Assembly: GCA_016716525.1 (NCBI GenBank)
Contig: JADJWE010000009.1
Location: forward strand, 620,001-684,000
Source of the DNA: Candidatus Flexicrinis affinis
GTDB taxonomy: Bacteria > Chloroflexota > Anaerolineae > Aggregatilineales > Phototrophicaceae
DNA length: 64,000 nucleotides
Direction: 5' to 3'
In this document: piece by piece, positions 32,805 through 40,568 of the stretch
How the letters are laid out: the number at the start of each line of letters is the position of its first letter
How positions within the stretch are numbered: position 1 is the first letter of the stretch
Program-made: the position numbers and the translations under genes
The notes under the pieces: model-generated
The model's input: the letters and a program-made list of their open reading frames with translations, nothing else
What the model was told of the DNA's origin: nothing
The model's database searches: none

Positions 32805-33302
32805 ATGGATCTCGACACGCTCAATACACTGCCAAGCGGGCAGTTCTTGGAAGCCATCGGCGGCCCGCTGGAAGGCGAGACGTGGCTTGCAGCGCGTGTC
32901 GTACAGCGCCGTCCGTTTGCCGATCGCGACGCGCTGATCGCGGCGTTCGCCGACGCCATCGGTGCGGCCAGCGCGGACGAGAAGATCCGTCTGCTCGAGT
33001 CGCATCCCGAACTGGCCGTCAAGGTGGACCGCGAACTCAGTTCCGCGTCGCAGCGTGAACAGGCATCTGCCGGCCTCGACCGCCTGACGCCGGACGAGCA
33101 CGACGAGTTCAAGTTGCAGAATCAGGCGTACCGCGCGCGTTTCGGGTTCCCGTTCGTCATCTGCGCGCGAGAGAATACCAAGCACAGCATACTCGCCGCC
33201 TTTCGCCAGCGGCTCACGCACACCCGCGAGGCCGAAATCGAGAACGGCGCGCACGAGGTGTTCAAGATCCTGCGCCTCCGGCTGATCGACCTGATTTCCT
33301 GA
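32805..33302 (+). CDS. uraD: OHCU decarboxylase
   Basis: A 165-residue all-helical enzyme. Signature blocks are LLESHPELAVKV (catalytic His, then Glu), ASAGLDRLTPDEHDEFKLQNQAYRARFGFPFVICA and ILAAFRQRLTHTREAEIENGAHEV. It converts 2-oxo-4-hydroxy-4-carboxy-5-ureidoimidazoline to S-allantoin, the third step after uricase and HIU hydrolase. It is first in a plus-strand run of five purine-breakdown genes, 33 bp ahead of the uricase. Length and motifs are normal. Confidence 0.93.
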   Translation: MDLDTLNTLPSGQFLEAIGGPLEGETWLAARVVQRRPFADRDALIAAFADAIGAASADEKIRLLESHPELAVKVDRELSSASQREQASAGLDRLTPDEHDEFKLQNQAYRARFGFPFVICARENTKHSILAAFRQRLTHTREAEIENGAHEVFKILRLRLIDLIS

Positions 33303-33335
33303 CCCAAGCTCACCTAAGCGACGGAGACTCACCGC

Positions 33336-34268
33336 ATGAAGACACGCATTTCGTACGGCAAGGGCAACATCGCCTTGTATCGCACCGGCGCGACGCCGCT
33401 TCGCGGCCTGCCGTCGATCCCCGAATCGCCGTTCACCGGCAGCAGCAGCCCATTGTTCGCGGTCGACGTGCAGGTCGAGGTCTTTGGCGATACGTTCCTG
33501 CCTGCCTATACCGTGGGCGACAACTCGCGCGTGGTCCCGACCGCCACGATGACCAACTTCATCCTGCAGAAAGCGCGGCTGTACACCGGCGCGACGCTCG
33601 AAGGCTTCCTGCACTTCATCGGCACGCAGATGCTCAAGCAGTACGCCGACATGGAATCCATTCGCATCAGTGGCAGCGAACTGCCGTTTGCCGCCGCGAC
33701 CATCACCAACGACGGCGGCGTCGCTTCGGTGCCGAGCGATACGACGTTCGCGGCGGTCGAAGGTACGAAGGCGTATGCCTCGCTCGACCTCGAGCGCGAC
33801 AGCAGCGGCGGTGTAAAAATCACCGCGCACGAGTGCGGACGGCGCGACATGAAGCTCGTCAAGTTGACCGGCAATGCGTTCGCCAAGTTCGTACACGACG
33901 AGTTCACGACGCTTCCCGAAAGGACCGATCGCCTGCTGTACATCTACCTCGACATGGGCTGGCACTACGCCGATATCGAGGACGCCGTGCAAAGCGACCT
34001 TCGCCGCTACATTTCGGCGCGGCAGGTGTACGACCACATTCAGCACACGTTCCACGACTTCGTCAATATGTCGATTCAGCATCTGGTGCATGAAATGGGG
34101 ATGCGCTTGCTGACTCGATTCCCGCAGATGGGCGAAGTGTGGTTCAACGCGCAGAACCGGCTGTGGGAGGTCACGGCGGAAGCGCCGGGCGAGGATGCCA
34201 AAGTGTATATGGACCCGCGCCCGCCCTACGGCATGATCTCGCTGCACTTGAGCCGCGAGAACCTGTAA
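33336..34268 (+). CDS. Cofactor-free urate oxidase (uricase)
   Basis: A 310-residue two-domain T-fold uricase. The catalytic lysine is in RISYGKGNIALYRT (residue 9) and the catalytic threonine in SRVVPTATMTNFIL; the C-terminal domain has VHDEFTTLPERTDRLL, with the substrate arginine in the expected region. It oxidises urate to 5-hydroxyisourate with O2. One oddity: family members usually read VxATDTxKN after the DN block, whereas this protein has PTATMTN, so the Asp next to the catalytic Thr is Ala and the following Lys is Thr. It sits between uraD and allB, 17 bp before the latter. Confidence 0.92.
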   Translation: MKTRISYGKGNIALYRTGATPLRGLPSIPESPFTGSSSPLFAVDVQVEVFGDTFLPAYTVGDNSRVVPTATMTNFILQKARLYTGATLEGFLHFIGTQMLKQYADMESIRISGSELPFAAATITNDGGVASVPSDTTFAAVEGTKAYASLDLERDSSGGVKITAHECGRRDMKLVKLTGNAFAKFVHDEFTTLPERTDRLLYIYLDMGWHYADIEDAVQSDLRRYISARQVYDHIQHTFHDFVNMSIQHLVHEMGMRLLTRFPQMGEVWFNAQNRLWEVTAEAPGEDAKVYMDPRPPYGMISLHLSRENL

Positions 34269-34285
34269 GCGCCGGTGGAGGAAGC

Positions 34286-35602
34286 ATGACCGACCTGATC
34301 ATTCGCGGGGCGCGGGTGGTCGACGCGACACAAGATCACGTCGCCGATGTGGCGATCAAAGACGGCACGATCGAGGCGGTCGGCCCGAACCTGTCGCAGA
34401 ACGCCGCGGCGGAAAAGGATGCTTCCGGACTGGTGTTGATGCCGGGCGGCATCGACCCGCACGTGCACTTCAACGAGCCGGGACGGGCCGATTGGGAGGG
34501 CATCGCCACCGGATCGGAATCGCTGGCGCGCGGTGGTGTGACGACCTACTTCGACATGCCGCTGAACTCCAGCCCGGTTACGACCACCGCGACGGCCTTC
34601 GACCTCAAGCGGCAGGCGATCCGCGCGCACAGTCGTGTGCACGGATATCTGTGGGGCGGGTTGATCCCCGGCAGCGTCGACGAGATGATGGGCATGTCGC
34701 TGCTCGGCGCGGTCGGGTTCAAGGCATTCATGTCGAACAGCGGACTGCCCGAGTTTCCGGCAGTCGATGACGCGACGTTGTTCGCCGGGATGCTGCGCGC
34801 GGCCGAACTGGGCAAGATCGTTGCCGTACACGCCGAAAACGACTCGATCACGGCCGCGCTGGCGCACGAGGCGCGTTCGGCCGGGCGGGTTGGCGTGCGC
34901 GCATATCTCGACTCGCGGCCGATCATCGCCGAACTGGAGGCCGTGCAGCGCGCGCTGTTCTTCGCGGGCGAGGCGCACTGCAAGCTCCACGTCGTACACG
35001 TCAGCAGCGGGCATGCCGTCGAGCTGATCGCCCGCGCCCGCGCCGACGGCCTCGATGTCACGTGCGAAACGTGCCCGCACTATTTGGTGCTGACCGATGA
35101 GGACGTCGAGCGGATCGGGGCCGCGGCCAAGTGCGCGCCGCCAATCCGCAATGCGCGCGAACAGGCCGCGCTGTGGACGCATCTTCTCAGTGGCGCGATC
35201 AATATGGTCGCCTCCGATCACTCGCCGGCGCCGCCGGAGATGAAAGTCAGCGCGGACTTCTTCGCTGTATGGGGCGGGATTGCAGGCTGTCAGTCCACGC
35301 TGCCGCTGCTGCTGACCTACGGCTATCATCAGCGCGGCATGCGCCTCAGCGAAATTGCCGCCGTGACCTCGCGCAACGTCGCGGAACGTTTTGGCCTGCG
35401 CCACAAGGGGCGGATCATGCCGGGTATGGACGCCGACCTCGCGCTGGTGGACATTGACGCGACGTGGCGGCTCGCCGCCGCGGACCTCGCATACCGCCAC
35501 TCGATCAGCCCGTATGTCGGGATGGAGATGCGCGGCAAGGTGCTCGGTACATGGGTGAAGGGAGTGCAGGTCTATGGGCCGTCTAACCACACACGTGCTT
35601 GA
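34286..35602 (+). CDS. allB: Allantoinase
   Basis: A 438-residue amidohydrolase of the cyclic-amidase family. Metal-binding residues: GIDPHVHFNEPGRADWEG (HxH), GFKAFMSNSG (carboxylated Lys near 147), HVVHVSSGHAVEL (His) and VASDHSPAPPEMK (Asp). ATG 34286 has a GGAGG site 6 bases upstream and begins TDLIIRGARVVDATQ. It opens the ring of S-allantoin to allantoate. Its 3' end overlaps the HIU hydrolase gene by 29 bp. FEPGR-type motifs separate it from dihydroorotases. Confidence 0.94.
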   Translation: MTDLIIRGARVVDATQDHVADVAIKDGTIEAVGPNLSQNAAAEKDASGLVLMPGGIDPHVHFNEPGRADWEGIATGSESLARGGVTTYFDMPLNSSPVTTTATAFDLKRQAIRAHSRVHGYLWGGLIPGSVDEMMGMSLLGAVGFKAFMSNSGLPEFPAVDDATLFAGMLRAAELGKIVAVHAENDSITAALAHEARSAGRVGVRAYLDSRPIIAELEAVQRALFFAGEAHCKLHVVHVSSGHAVELIARARADGLDVTCETCPHYLVLTDEDVERIGAAAKCAPPIRNAREQAALWTHLLSGAINMVASDHSPAPPEMKVSADFFAVWGGIAGCQSTLPLLLTYGYHQRGMRLSEIAAVTSRNVAERFGLRHKGRIMPGMDADLALVDIDATWRLAAADLAYRHSISPYVGMEMRGKVLGTWVKGVQVYGPSNHTRA

Positions 35603-35927
35603 CACGTTCCACGGCCGGCCAGCCAACGAGATGGTCATCGAGCTTTGGCGCATAGAAGGCGGGCTGCCGGTGCACGTAAAAAACGTGACGACGAACGCCG
35701 ACGGCCGCGTCGACGGGCCGCTGCTTGACGGCGACGAACTGACTGCTGGCGATTACGAACTGCTGTTCCACGTGCGCGAGTACTTCGTGCTCCACAGCGG
35801 CAGCGCCGGTGCGTCGCCGTTTCTCAATCGCGTGCCGGTGCGCTTCACCGTGTGGGACGCCACTCAACACTATCATGTGCCGCTGCTGGTCACGCCGTGG
35901 GCCTACAGCACCTATCGCGGTAGCTAA
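35574..35927 (+). CDS. uraH: 5-hydroxyisourate hydrolase (transthyretin-like)
   Basis: A 117-residue transthyretin-like protein. The N-terminal LTTHVLDTFHGRPA provides the catalytic His near residue 7. NRVPVRFTVWD supplies the Arg, HYHVPLLVTPWAYSTYRGS provides the second His, and the C-terminus YRGS is the family signature. It hydrolyses 5-hydroxyisourate to OHCU. The gene starts inside the last codons of allB (29-bp overlap) and is followed 29 bp later by the allantoate amidohydrolase. The length is normal for the family. Confidence 0.95.
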   Translation: MGRLTTHVLDTFHGRPANEMVIELWRIEGGLPVHVKNVTTNADGRVDGPLLDGDELTAGDYELLFHVREYFVLHSGSAGASPFLNRVPVRFTVWDATQHYHVPLLVTPWAYSTYRGS

Positions 35928-35956
35928 AGACGGGTTGGAAGCGATGAGTGTACACA

Positions 35957-37201
35957 ATGAACATCAACGCTGAACGTCTGTTGGCCGCGATGGACGAACA
36001 GGCGGCGATCGGCCGCACCGAGGACGGCGGCTTGAGCCGCATGTCACTGTCGGACGCCGACCTCGAGGTGCGCGAATGGTTCGCTGAGCGCGCGCGCGCC
36101 GGCGGCCTGACAGTGCGCACCGATGGCGCGGGCAACCAACGCGCAGCATTCGCCAGCCCTCGCCCCGACGCGCCGACCTTGCTGATCGGGTCGCATCTCG
36201 ATTCGGTACCGAACGGCGGCCGGTTCGATGGCGCGCTTGGTGTTGTGGCTGGCCTTGAGGTTGCGCTGACGCTGGCTGACGCCCGCGCGGATCTGCCGTT
36301 TCATGTCGAAGTCGTCAACTTTACCGACGAGGAAGGCACACGGCTCGGTCTTTTGGGCAGCACCGCGATGTGCGGCATATTGACCGGCGAGACGTTGGAC
36401 AGTGTGCGGCTTGGGTGCGCCGAACTGGACGCTGCGCTCGAGCGTGTCGGAGGCTCGTGCGACACGGCGCTGTCAGCGCAGCGCGACTTCTCCGACGTCG
36501 TGGGATACTTCGAGGTGCATATCGAGCAAGGCACGCGCCTCGAACGCGCAGGTGTCGATGTCGGCGTCGTCACGGCGATTGTCGGGATTCGGTCGTACTG
36601 GCTCACTTTCGGCGGTCAAGCGGCGCACGCCGGCACCCGGCCGATACCCGATCGGCGCGATGCGTTCATGGGTGCAGCGCAGTTTGGCCTAGAGGCGCGC
36701 CGGCTTGTGCTCGAACGCTTTTCGCCAGGGGTATGCAACGTCGGCGCCGTGCAGGTCGAGCCGGGCGCGTTCAACATCGTTCCCGCCACGGCGCGTATCG
36801 CGTTCGAGTTTCGCCACGGCGATCCCGCCACGCTCGACGCGATGGAAGAATCGCTGCTTGTGCTGGCGCAGCAGGCGGCTGACGACCACGGCCTGTCTCT
36901 GGAGATCACATCTGCTGGAGGCGCCGAACCCGCCCTGATGGACTCGCGCTTGGTCGAGACGGTCGAACGTGCAGCGGACGGCGCGGGGTTGAGCCATCAG
37001 CGCCTGATGAGCTTTGCCGGCCACGATGCACAGATGCTGGCCCGTGTCACGCCCAGCGTGATGTTCTTCGTGCCGTGCAGGGAGGGCATCAGCCACAATC
37101 CGGCAGAGTACTGTTCGCCGGAGGATTGTGTCAACGCGGCACGGGTGATGCTCAACAGCGTGCTGCTGACGGCAGAGTTGTTTTCGAAATCGTCTGATTG
37201 A
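35957..37201 (+). CDS. allC: Allantoate amidohydrolase (M20 family)
   Basis: A 414-residue M20 amidohydrolase. Metal ligands: GSHLDSVPNGGRFDGALG (His, Asp), FTDEEGTRLGLLGSTAM (Glu), YFEVHIEQGTRLE (His) and REGISHNPAEYCSPED (His). The dimerisation domain follows with GQAAHAGTRPIPDRRDAF. Context (last gene after allantoinase and HIU hydrolase) makes allantoate the likely substrate, giving ureidoglycine, CO2 and ammonia. Related N-carbamoyl amino-acid hydrolases share the fold, so the role leans on context. ATG 35957 is preferred to GTG 35948 for its GGAAG site. Confidence 0.87.
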   Translation: MNINAERLLAAMDEQAAIGRTEDGGLSRMSLSDADLEVREWFAERARAGGLTVRTDGAGNQRAAFASPRPDAPTLLIGSHLDSVPNGGRFDGALGVVAGLEVALTLADARADLPFHVEVVNFTDEEGTRLGLLGSTAMCGILTGETLDSVRLGCAELDAALERVGGSCDTALSAQRDFSDVVGYFEVHIEQGTRLERAGVDVGVVTAIVGIRSYWLTFGGQAAHAGTRPIPDRRDAFMGAAQFGLEARRLVLERFSPGVCNVGAVQVEPGAFNIVPATARIAFEFRHGDPATLDAMEESLLVLAQQAADDHGLSLEITSAGGAEPALMDSRLVETVERAADGAGLSHQRLMSFAGHDAQMLARVTPSVMFFVPCREGISHNPAEYCSPEDCVNAARVMLNSVLLTAELFSKSSD

Positions 37202-37215
37202 CTAAGGATTTCAGG

Positions 37216-37255
37216 TTGGGACGCTGTCCCAAGCCCTGCCAGAAGGCTTTTGCCC
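37216..37255 (+). terminator. Possible terminator after the purine operon
   Basis: A perfect 7-bp stem (TTGGGAC 37216-37222 and GTCCCAA 37226-37232) with a 3-base loop lies 15 bp after the amidohydrolase stop; a TTTT follows only at about 37248. It may also act on the minus strand for the cytochrome gene. Nothing else is visible in 37202-37399. Confidence 0.4.
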
Positions 37256-37399
37256 TCCGGTCATCAACCGCATGAACGCAACGACAGAGTGGCGGCAGGC
37301 GGCAGCGTGGCGGAGTCTGGTCTCCGCAAAATGGGAGCAATGGGGCCAGAGGGGTGTAAACCTCTTGTGGAGTTGTGGAGGCAACGCCTCCGCAGAATC

Positions 37400-39055
37400 C
37401 TATGACTTCCCGCGCTTTTCTTTGCGGAGGACTTCGGCCAGTTGGTCCTTGAGCTTCTTGCGCCGGCTCTCGTACACGTCTTCGGCGATCTGTCCGTCGC
37501 GGTAGAGCAGGTCGAGCTGTGCGATCTGGGCCACCAGCGACTCGGAGCCACGAGGGCCGCTGCGCCGCTGTTGGATGATCAGGATGCCTGCCAGCGCGGT
37601 CGTTGCAATGCCGACCACCGTGAGTACGACGCCGAGGACCAACTGTGGGCTGGGCGGCGTGGCGGCGGGATCGGACGGGTACAGCGTGAAGATCAATAGG
37701 TCGCCCGCGTTGAGCGGATTGCCAACGTAGTCCTCGAACGTGCCGCCTGAGAACTGCAACGTCCCCTGTGATTGGAACTGTTCGCTCTCGACACGGAACT
37801 GGCCCGGCACCAGCATCAGTTCCGGTTGGTTCGTCATCGGGTAGTCGACATTGAACGTCAACGTCGTGCCGCCTTCGTCGAACGGCATCACGTACGAAAC
37901 GTGGATGATGTGGTCCGTGCCCGGGACGACAGGCAGCGTGTCGATGACCGTGCTGCTGGCCTGATCCCAGATGTACCGCTGAGAGTCGAGCCCGATTGGC
38001 ACCGCGCCTGCAGGGAGTTGGATTGGGACTACGCCGTAGCGGTTGGGCTGGACGAACGTTGCCTGCCGGTAAACCTTGTCGGACAGGTTTTCGATCTGCG
38101 TGACGAGCAGCACTTCCAGCGTGCCGTCTTCGCGCGGGGCTGCCTGATGCAGCAGCAGGTCGATTGCAAGATCGGCCGGGTCGCTGGTGACGTCGTAGAT
38201 GGTCAGCGGCATATCGAGTAGGCCCGTCTCGGGCACTGCGTCGCCGCCGGTCTGCATGTCGCTGACGAACGTCACCTCGTTGTACGTCGTGCTGGTCATG
38301 TAGACATACTGCGGGTCGATCGGTACGTCCTCAAACCGGTAGCGTCCGCCTTCCGCGACAGCGGTATTGGCGAGCACTTCCTCGCCGGCCATTGAGAACA
38401 CGAACAGGCGAGTCTCTAGGCCTTCGGGAAGCGCAGCGCCTGCTGTACCCACGTTGATCGTGCCTTCGACTGTCCCGAACCCGACCGAGCTCGGCGCTTC
38501 GGATGCACTGTCGGTGCCGGTTTCGGTCGCTTCGGGTTGTGAATCGGTAGACGTGTCAGTGCTTGCCACCGCCGTGACCTCCGGCGTCGAGGCTGGCTCG
38601 AGCGCGACGAGGTCGATTAAGCTGTACGCGTACTGGGCGACCGCGCGCCGCTCGTCCTCGCTGAGCGCGTCGCGCCACGGCGGCATCAGGTTCTCGATCC
38701 GCCCATTGGTGATGATCTCGTAGTAGTCCTCAAGCGTCACGCCGGGGCGCCGGGTCGGATCGGTCATGTCGGGAATGTTGTCGATCTGCCCGCTGGCGAC
38801 CAGATCACCGTCACCGCGACCTTGCGGCCCGTGGCAAGTTGCGCAGCGCGCGGCAAAGATCTGCGCGCCGGCGGCCATCGGGTCGGCGATCGGTGTCGCC
38901 GGTGCGGCGAGCGATGGGGCTGGGCGCAGAGTCGAGACGACCTCGGGCTCGCCACCCAAACCGCTGCAGCCTACGGCCGCCCACAGAACCAAGACAGCCA
39001 GAACCCATACCCGAAGCGTCGCACGCTTCGGCGCGACATGCTGAAAACTGTACAT
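37400..39055 (-). CDS. Membrane-anchored cytochrome c with carboxypeptidase-regulatory-like domain
   Basis: A 551-residue protein. The N-terminal lipobox-like signal (VLVLWAAVGCSG) is followed by a mono-heme cytochrome c domain: FAARCATCHGPQGRGDG (heme site near residue 70) with a distal Met in IENLMPPWRDAL. Then comes an acidic linker, beta-rich domains from VGTVEGTINVGTAG (carboxypeptidase-regulatory-like) onward, a transmembrane helix (LVLGVVLTVVGIATTALAGILII) and a cytoplasmic helical tail (LDLLYRDGQIAEDVYESRRKKL) of SHOCT-like form. It is last in the ccm operon and probably an extracytoplasmic electron carrier or redox sensor matured by its neighbours. Confidence 0.85.
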   Translation of the reverse strand: MYSFQHVAPKRATLRVWVLAVLVLWAAVGCSGLGGEPEVVSTLRPAPSLAAPATPIADPMAAGAQIFAARCATCHGPQGRGDGDLVASGQIDNIPDMTDPTRRPGVTLEDYYEIITNGRIENLMPPWRDALSEDERRAVAQYAYSLIDLVALEPASTPEVTAVASTDTSTDSQPEATETGTDSASEAPSSVGFGTVEGTINVGTAGAALPEGLETRLFVFSMAGEEVLANTAVAEGGRYRFEDVPIDPQYVYMTSTTYNEVTFVSDMQTGGDAVPETGLLDMPLTIYDVTSDPADLAIDLLLHQAAPREDGTLEVLLVTQIENLSDKVYRQATFVQPNRYGVVPIQLPAGAVPIGLDSQRYIWDQASSTVIDTLPVVPGTDHIIHVSYVMPFDEGGTTLTFNVDYPMTNQPELMLVPGQFRVESEQFQSQGTLQFSGGTFEDYVGNPLNAGDLLIFTLYPSDPAATPPSPQLVLGVVLTVVGIATTALAGILIIQQRRSGPRGSESLVAQIAQLDLLYRDGQIAEDVYESRRKKLKDQLAEVLRKEKRGKS

Positions 39056-39474
39056 TACGACCGTTCCTGAGCGATGGCCTCTGCCGCCGGATGCGTTTTG
39101 AGATACTTCTCTACGGCGTCTTCGATCATGTCGTCTACGCTGTCGAGCGCGGTGTTCGATTTTCCCTGGGTGACCGGAGTCGTCCGCTTCTCGAATTCCT
39201 CGATGGCTTGTAGGACGGCAACGCCGCGCTGCATCCAGCGTTCGCGTTCTTCCTCATAGGCGGCCATATCGAGCTTGCCGGCCTGTGCGTCGTCGTCCAA
39301 ATCGCGCAGCGTGCCGGTCACCTGCTGGTAGTAGACCAGCAGGGCGTCACGCTGGCGCTGCAGTTCGGTGACCTTTGGCGCGATGTTCCGGCGTGCGCGC
39401 ACAAGGGGCATCACCACGTAGGCGACCGTGCCCAGTAACAACAGGACGGTGATGATAAGTGAAGCGGGTTCCAT
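39055..39474 (-). CDS. CcmI-like small membrane protein
   Basis: A 139-residue protein with one N-terminal transmembrane helix (LIITVLLLLGTVAYVVMPLV) and a cytoplasmic coiled coil (ELQRQRDALLVYYQQVTGTLRDLDDDAQAGKLDMAAYEEERERW). The GKL-x5-YEEER pattern after an RDLDxD stretch is that of the N-terminal part of CcmI/CycH, which presents apocytochrome to heme lyase. The periplasmic TPR part of full-length CcmI is absent. Its stop abuts the cytochrome gene and its start abuts tlpA, so it is embedded in the ccm operon. The CcmI assignment is by pattern and context. Confidence 0.75.
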   Translation of the reverse strand: MEPASLIITVLLLLGTVAYVVMPLVRARRNIAPKVTELQRQRDALLVYYQQVTGTLRDLDDDAQAGKLDMAAYEEERERWMQRGVAVLQAIEEFEKRTTPVTQGKSNTALDSVDDMIEDAVEKYLKTHPAAEAIAQERS

Positions 39475-40055
39475 TAACTGCGCTCCCCGAGCAGAGGATC
39501 GATGATTTCCCGAAGCTGCGCCTCGGTCACCCCTGCAAAGATAAACTGTGCGACGTTGCCATCCTGATCGATCACGAACGTTTCGGGCACACCGCGAATA
39601 CCGTACAGATCGGAAACGCGGGTGCCGAGATCAGGCGCATTCAAGTAGTCGATCTGAAACTCGTCGAGGTACTCCATCGAGCGCACGCCGTTGTCGGCAT
39701 ACGCGACGCCGAGAAACACGACCTGCTCGCCGGGCCGGTAGTACTCCCATGCCGACTGAAGCTCGGGGGCTTCGTCGCGGCACGGAGCGCACCAGCTTGC
39801 CCAGAAGTTGAGCACGACGACTTTGCCGCGGAAATCCGACAGACGGTATTTGGCGCCGTCGAACGTCTCGAATTCGAAATCGGGCGCGGCGCCTTCGGTG
39901 GGCTGCGGCGCGGACTGGCGGAAAAGCGCCAGTGCGATCACTACGCCGAACACCACGAAGCCAACCAGCATGAAGATCGTGCCGGTACTCAGCCCTTTAC
40001 GGGCAGATTTCGCCTCGGGCTGCGGACTCAGCAGTTGATCGAGGGTGTCAGTCAT
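39474..40055 (-). CDS. TlpA/CcmG-type thiol-disulfide oxidoreductase
   Basis: A 193-residue membrane-anchored thioredoxin-fold protein. One transmembrane helix lies at residues ~25-47 (GTIFMLVGFVVFGVVIALALF). The redoxin domain has GKVVVLNFWASWCAPCRDEAPEL (CAPC active site near residue 93) and GIRGVPETFVIDQDG (cis-Pro). It supplies reducing equivalents to CcmH or apocytochrome outside the membrane. It lies 6 bp downstream of ccmH and abuts the CcmI-like gene. Unlike proteobacterial CcmG (WCxxC with GVYG), the loop reads GIRGVPET, as in ResA/TlpA. Confidence 0.92.
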   Translation of the reverse strand: MTDTLDQLLSPQPEAKSARKGLSTGTIFMLVGFVVFGVVIALALFRQSAPQPTEGAAPDFEFETFDGAKYRLSDFRGKVVVLNFWASWCAPCRDEAPELQSAWEYYRPGEQVVFLGVAYADNGVRSMEYLDEFQIDYLNAPDLGTRVSDLYGIRGVPETFVIDQDGNVAQFIFAGVTEAQLREIIDPLLGERS

Positions 40056-40061
40056 TCGTCG

Positions 40062-40568
40062 CTACCTCGCAATATCGCGTTCGATCTCGGCGCGCAGGCG
40101 TTCCTGAAGGCTCAGGCCGTCGTGCTGCGCCGCTGGCGCCACCGCGTCGAGGCGGTGCCGGGACGGAGTACGGCGCGCGCGCACTGTCAAATAGACCACC
40201 AGCGCCACAACGCCGACCGCAGCCAAGACGGGGATCAGGAACGACAGCGCGCGCAGCACCGGATCGTATGGCGTGCCGACCACGCGGTCACCGAAGCGGC
40301 GCACGAAGTCCGCCTTGATTTCGTCGGATGTGAAGCCGTCTTCCAGCATCAGCCGGATTTCGTAACGCCAATCCTCGCACGCTGCAGTTGGGCAGGTGTC
40401 GAGCGGGATATTCTCGCACACCGGGCAGTACAGCGTCTTGGCGATCGCGTTGACGTCGTTGTCAGTCACGACCGGCGTGTCCTGCGCAGCGGCCGACCCG
40501 ACCGCCACGACGGCGACGATCAAAAGGGCGAGCACGAGCATCGCTCGCGCGGCAGTCCGTCTGCGCAT
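40062..40568 (-). CDS. ccmH: Cytochrome c maturation protein CcmH
   Basis: A 168-residue protein. The signal sequence (RTAARAMLVLALLIVAVVAVGSAAAQ) is followed by the CcmH domain AIAKTLYCPVCENIPLDTC, whose CPVC pair is the redox centre. After it comes TAACEDWRYEIRLMLEDGFTSDEIKADFVRRFGDRVV, then a transmembrane helix (LSFLIPVLAAVGVVALVVYL) and a short cytoplasmic tail. Extra cysteines (PLDTC, TAAC) near the active site are unusual. The start shares one base with the ccmF stop. It reduces apocytochrome cysteines before heme attachment. Confidence 0.92.
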   Translation of the reverse strand: MRRRTAARAMLVLALLIVAVVAVGSAAAQDTPVVTDNDVNAIAKTLYCPVCENIPLDTCPTAACEDWRYEIRLMLEDGFTSDEIKADFVRRFGDRVVGTPYDPVLRALSFLIPVLAAVGVVALVVYLTVRARRTPSRHRLDAVAPAAQHDGLSLQERLRAEIERDIAR

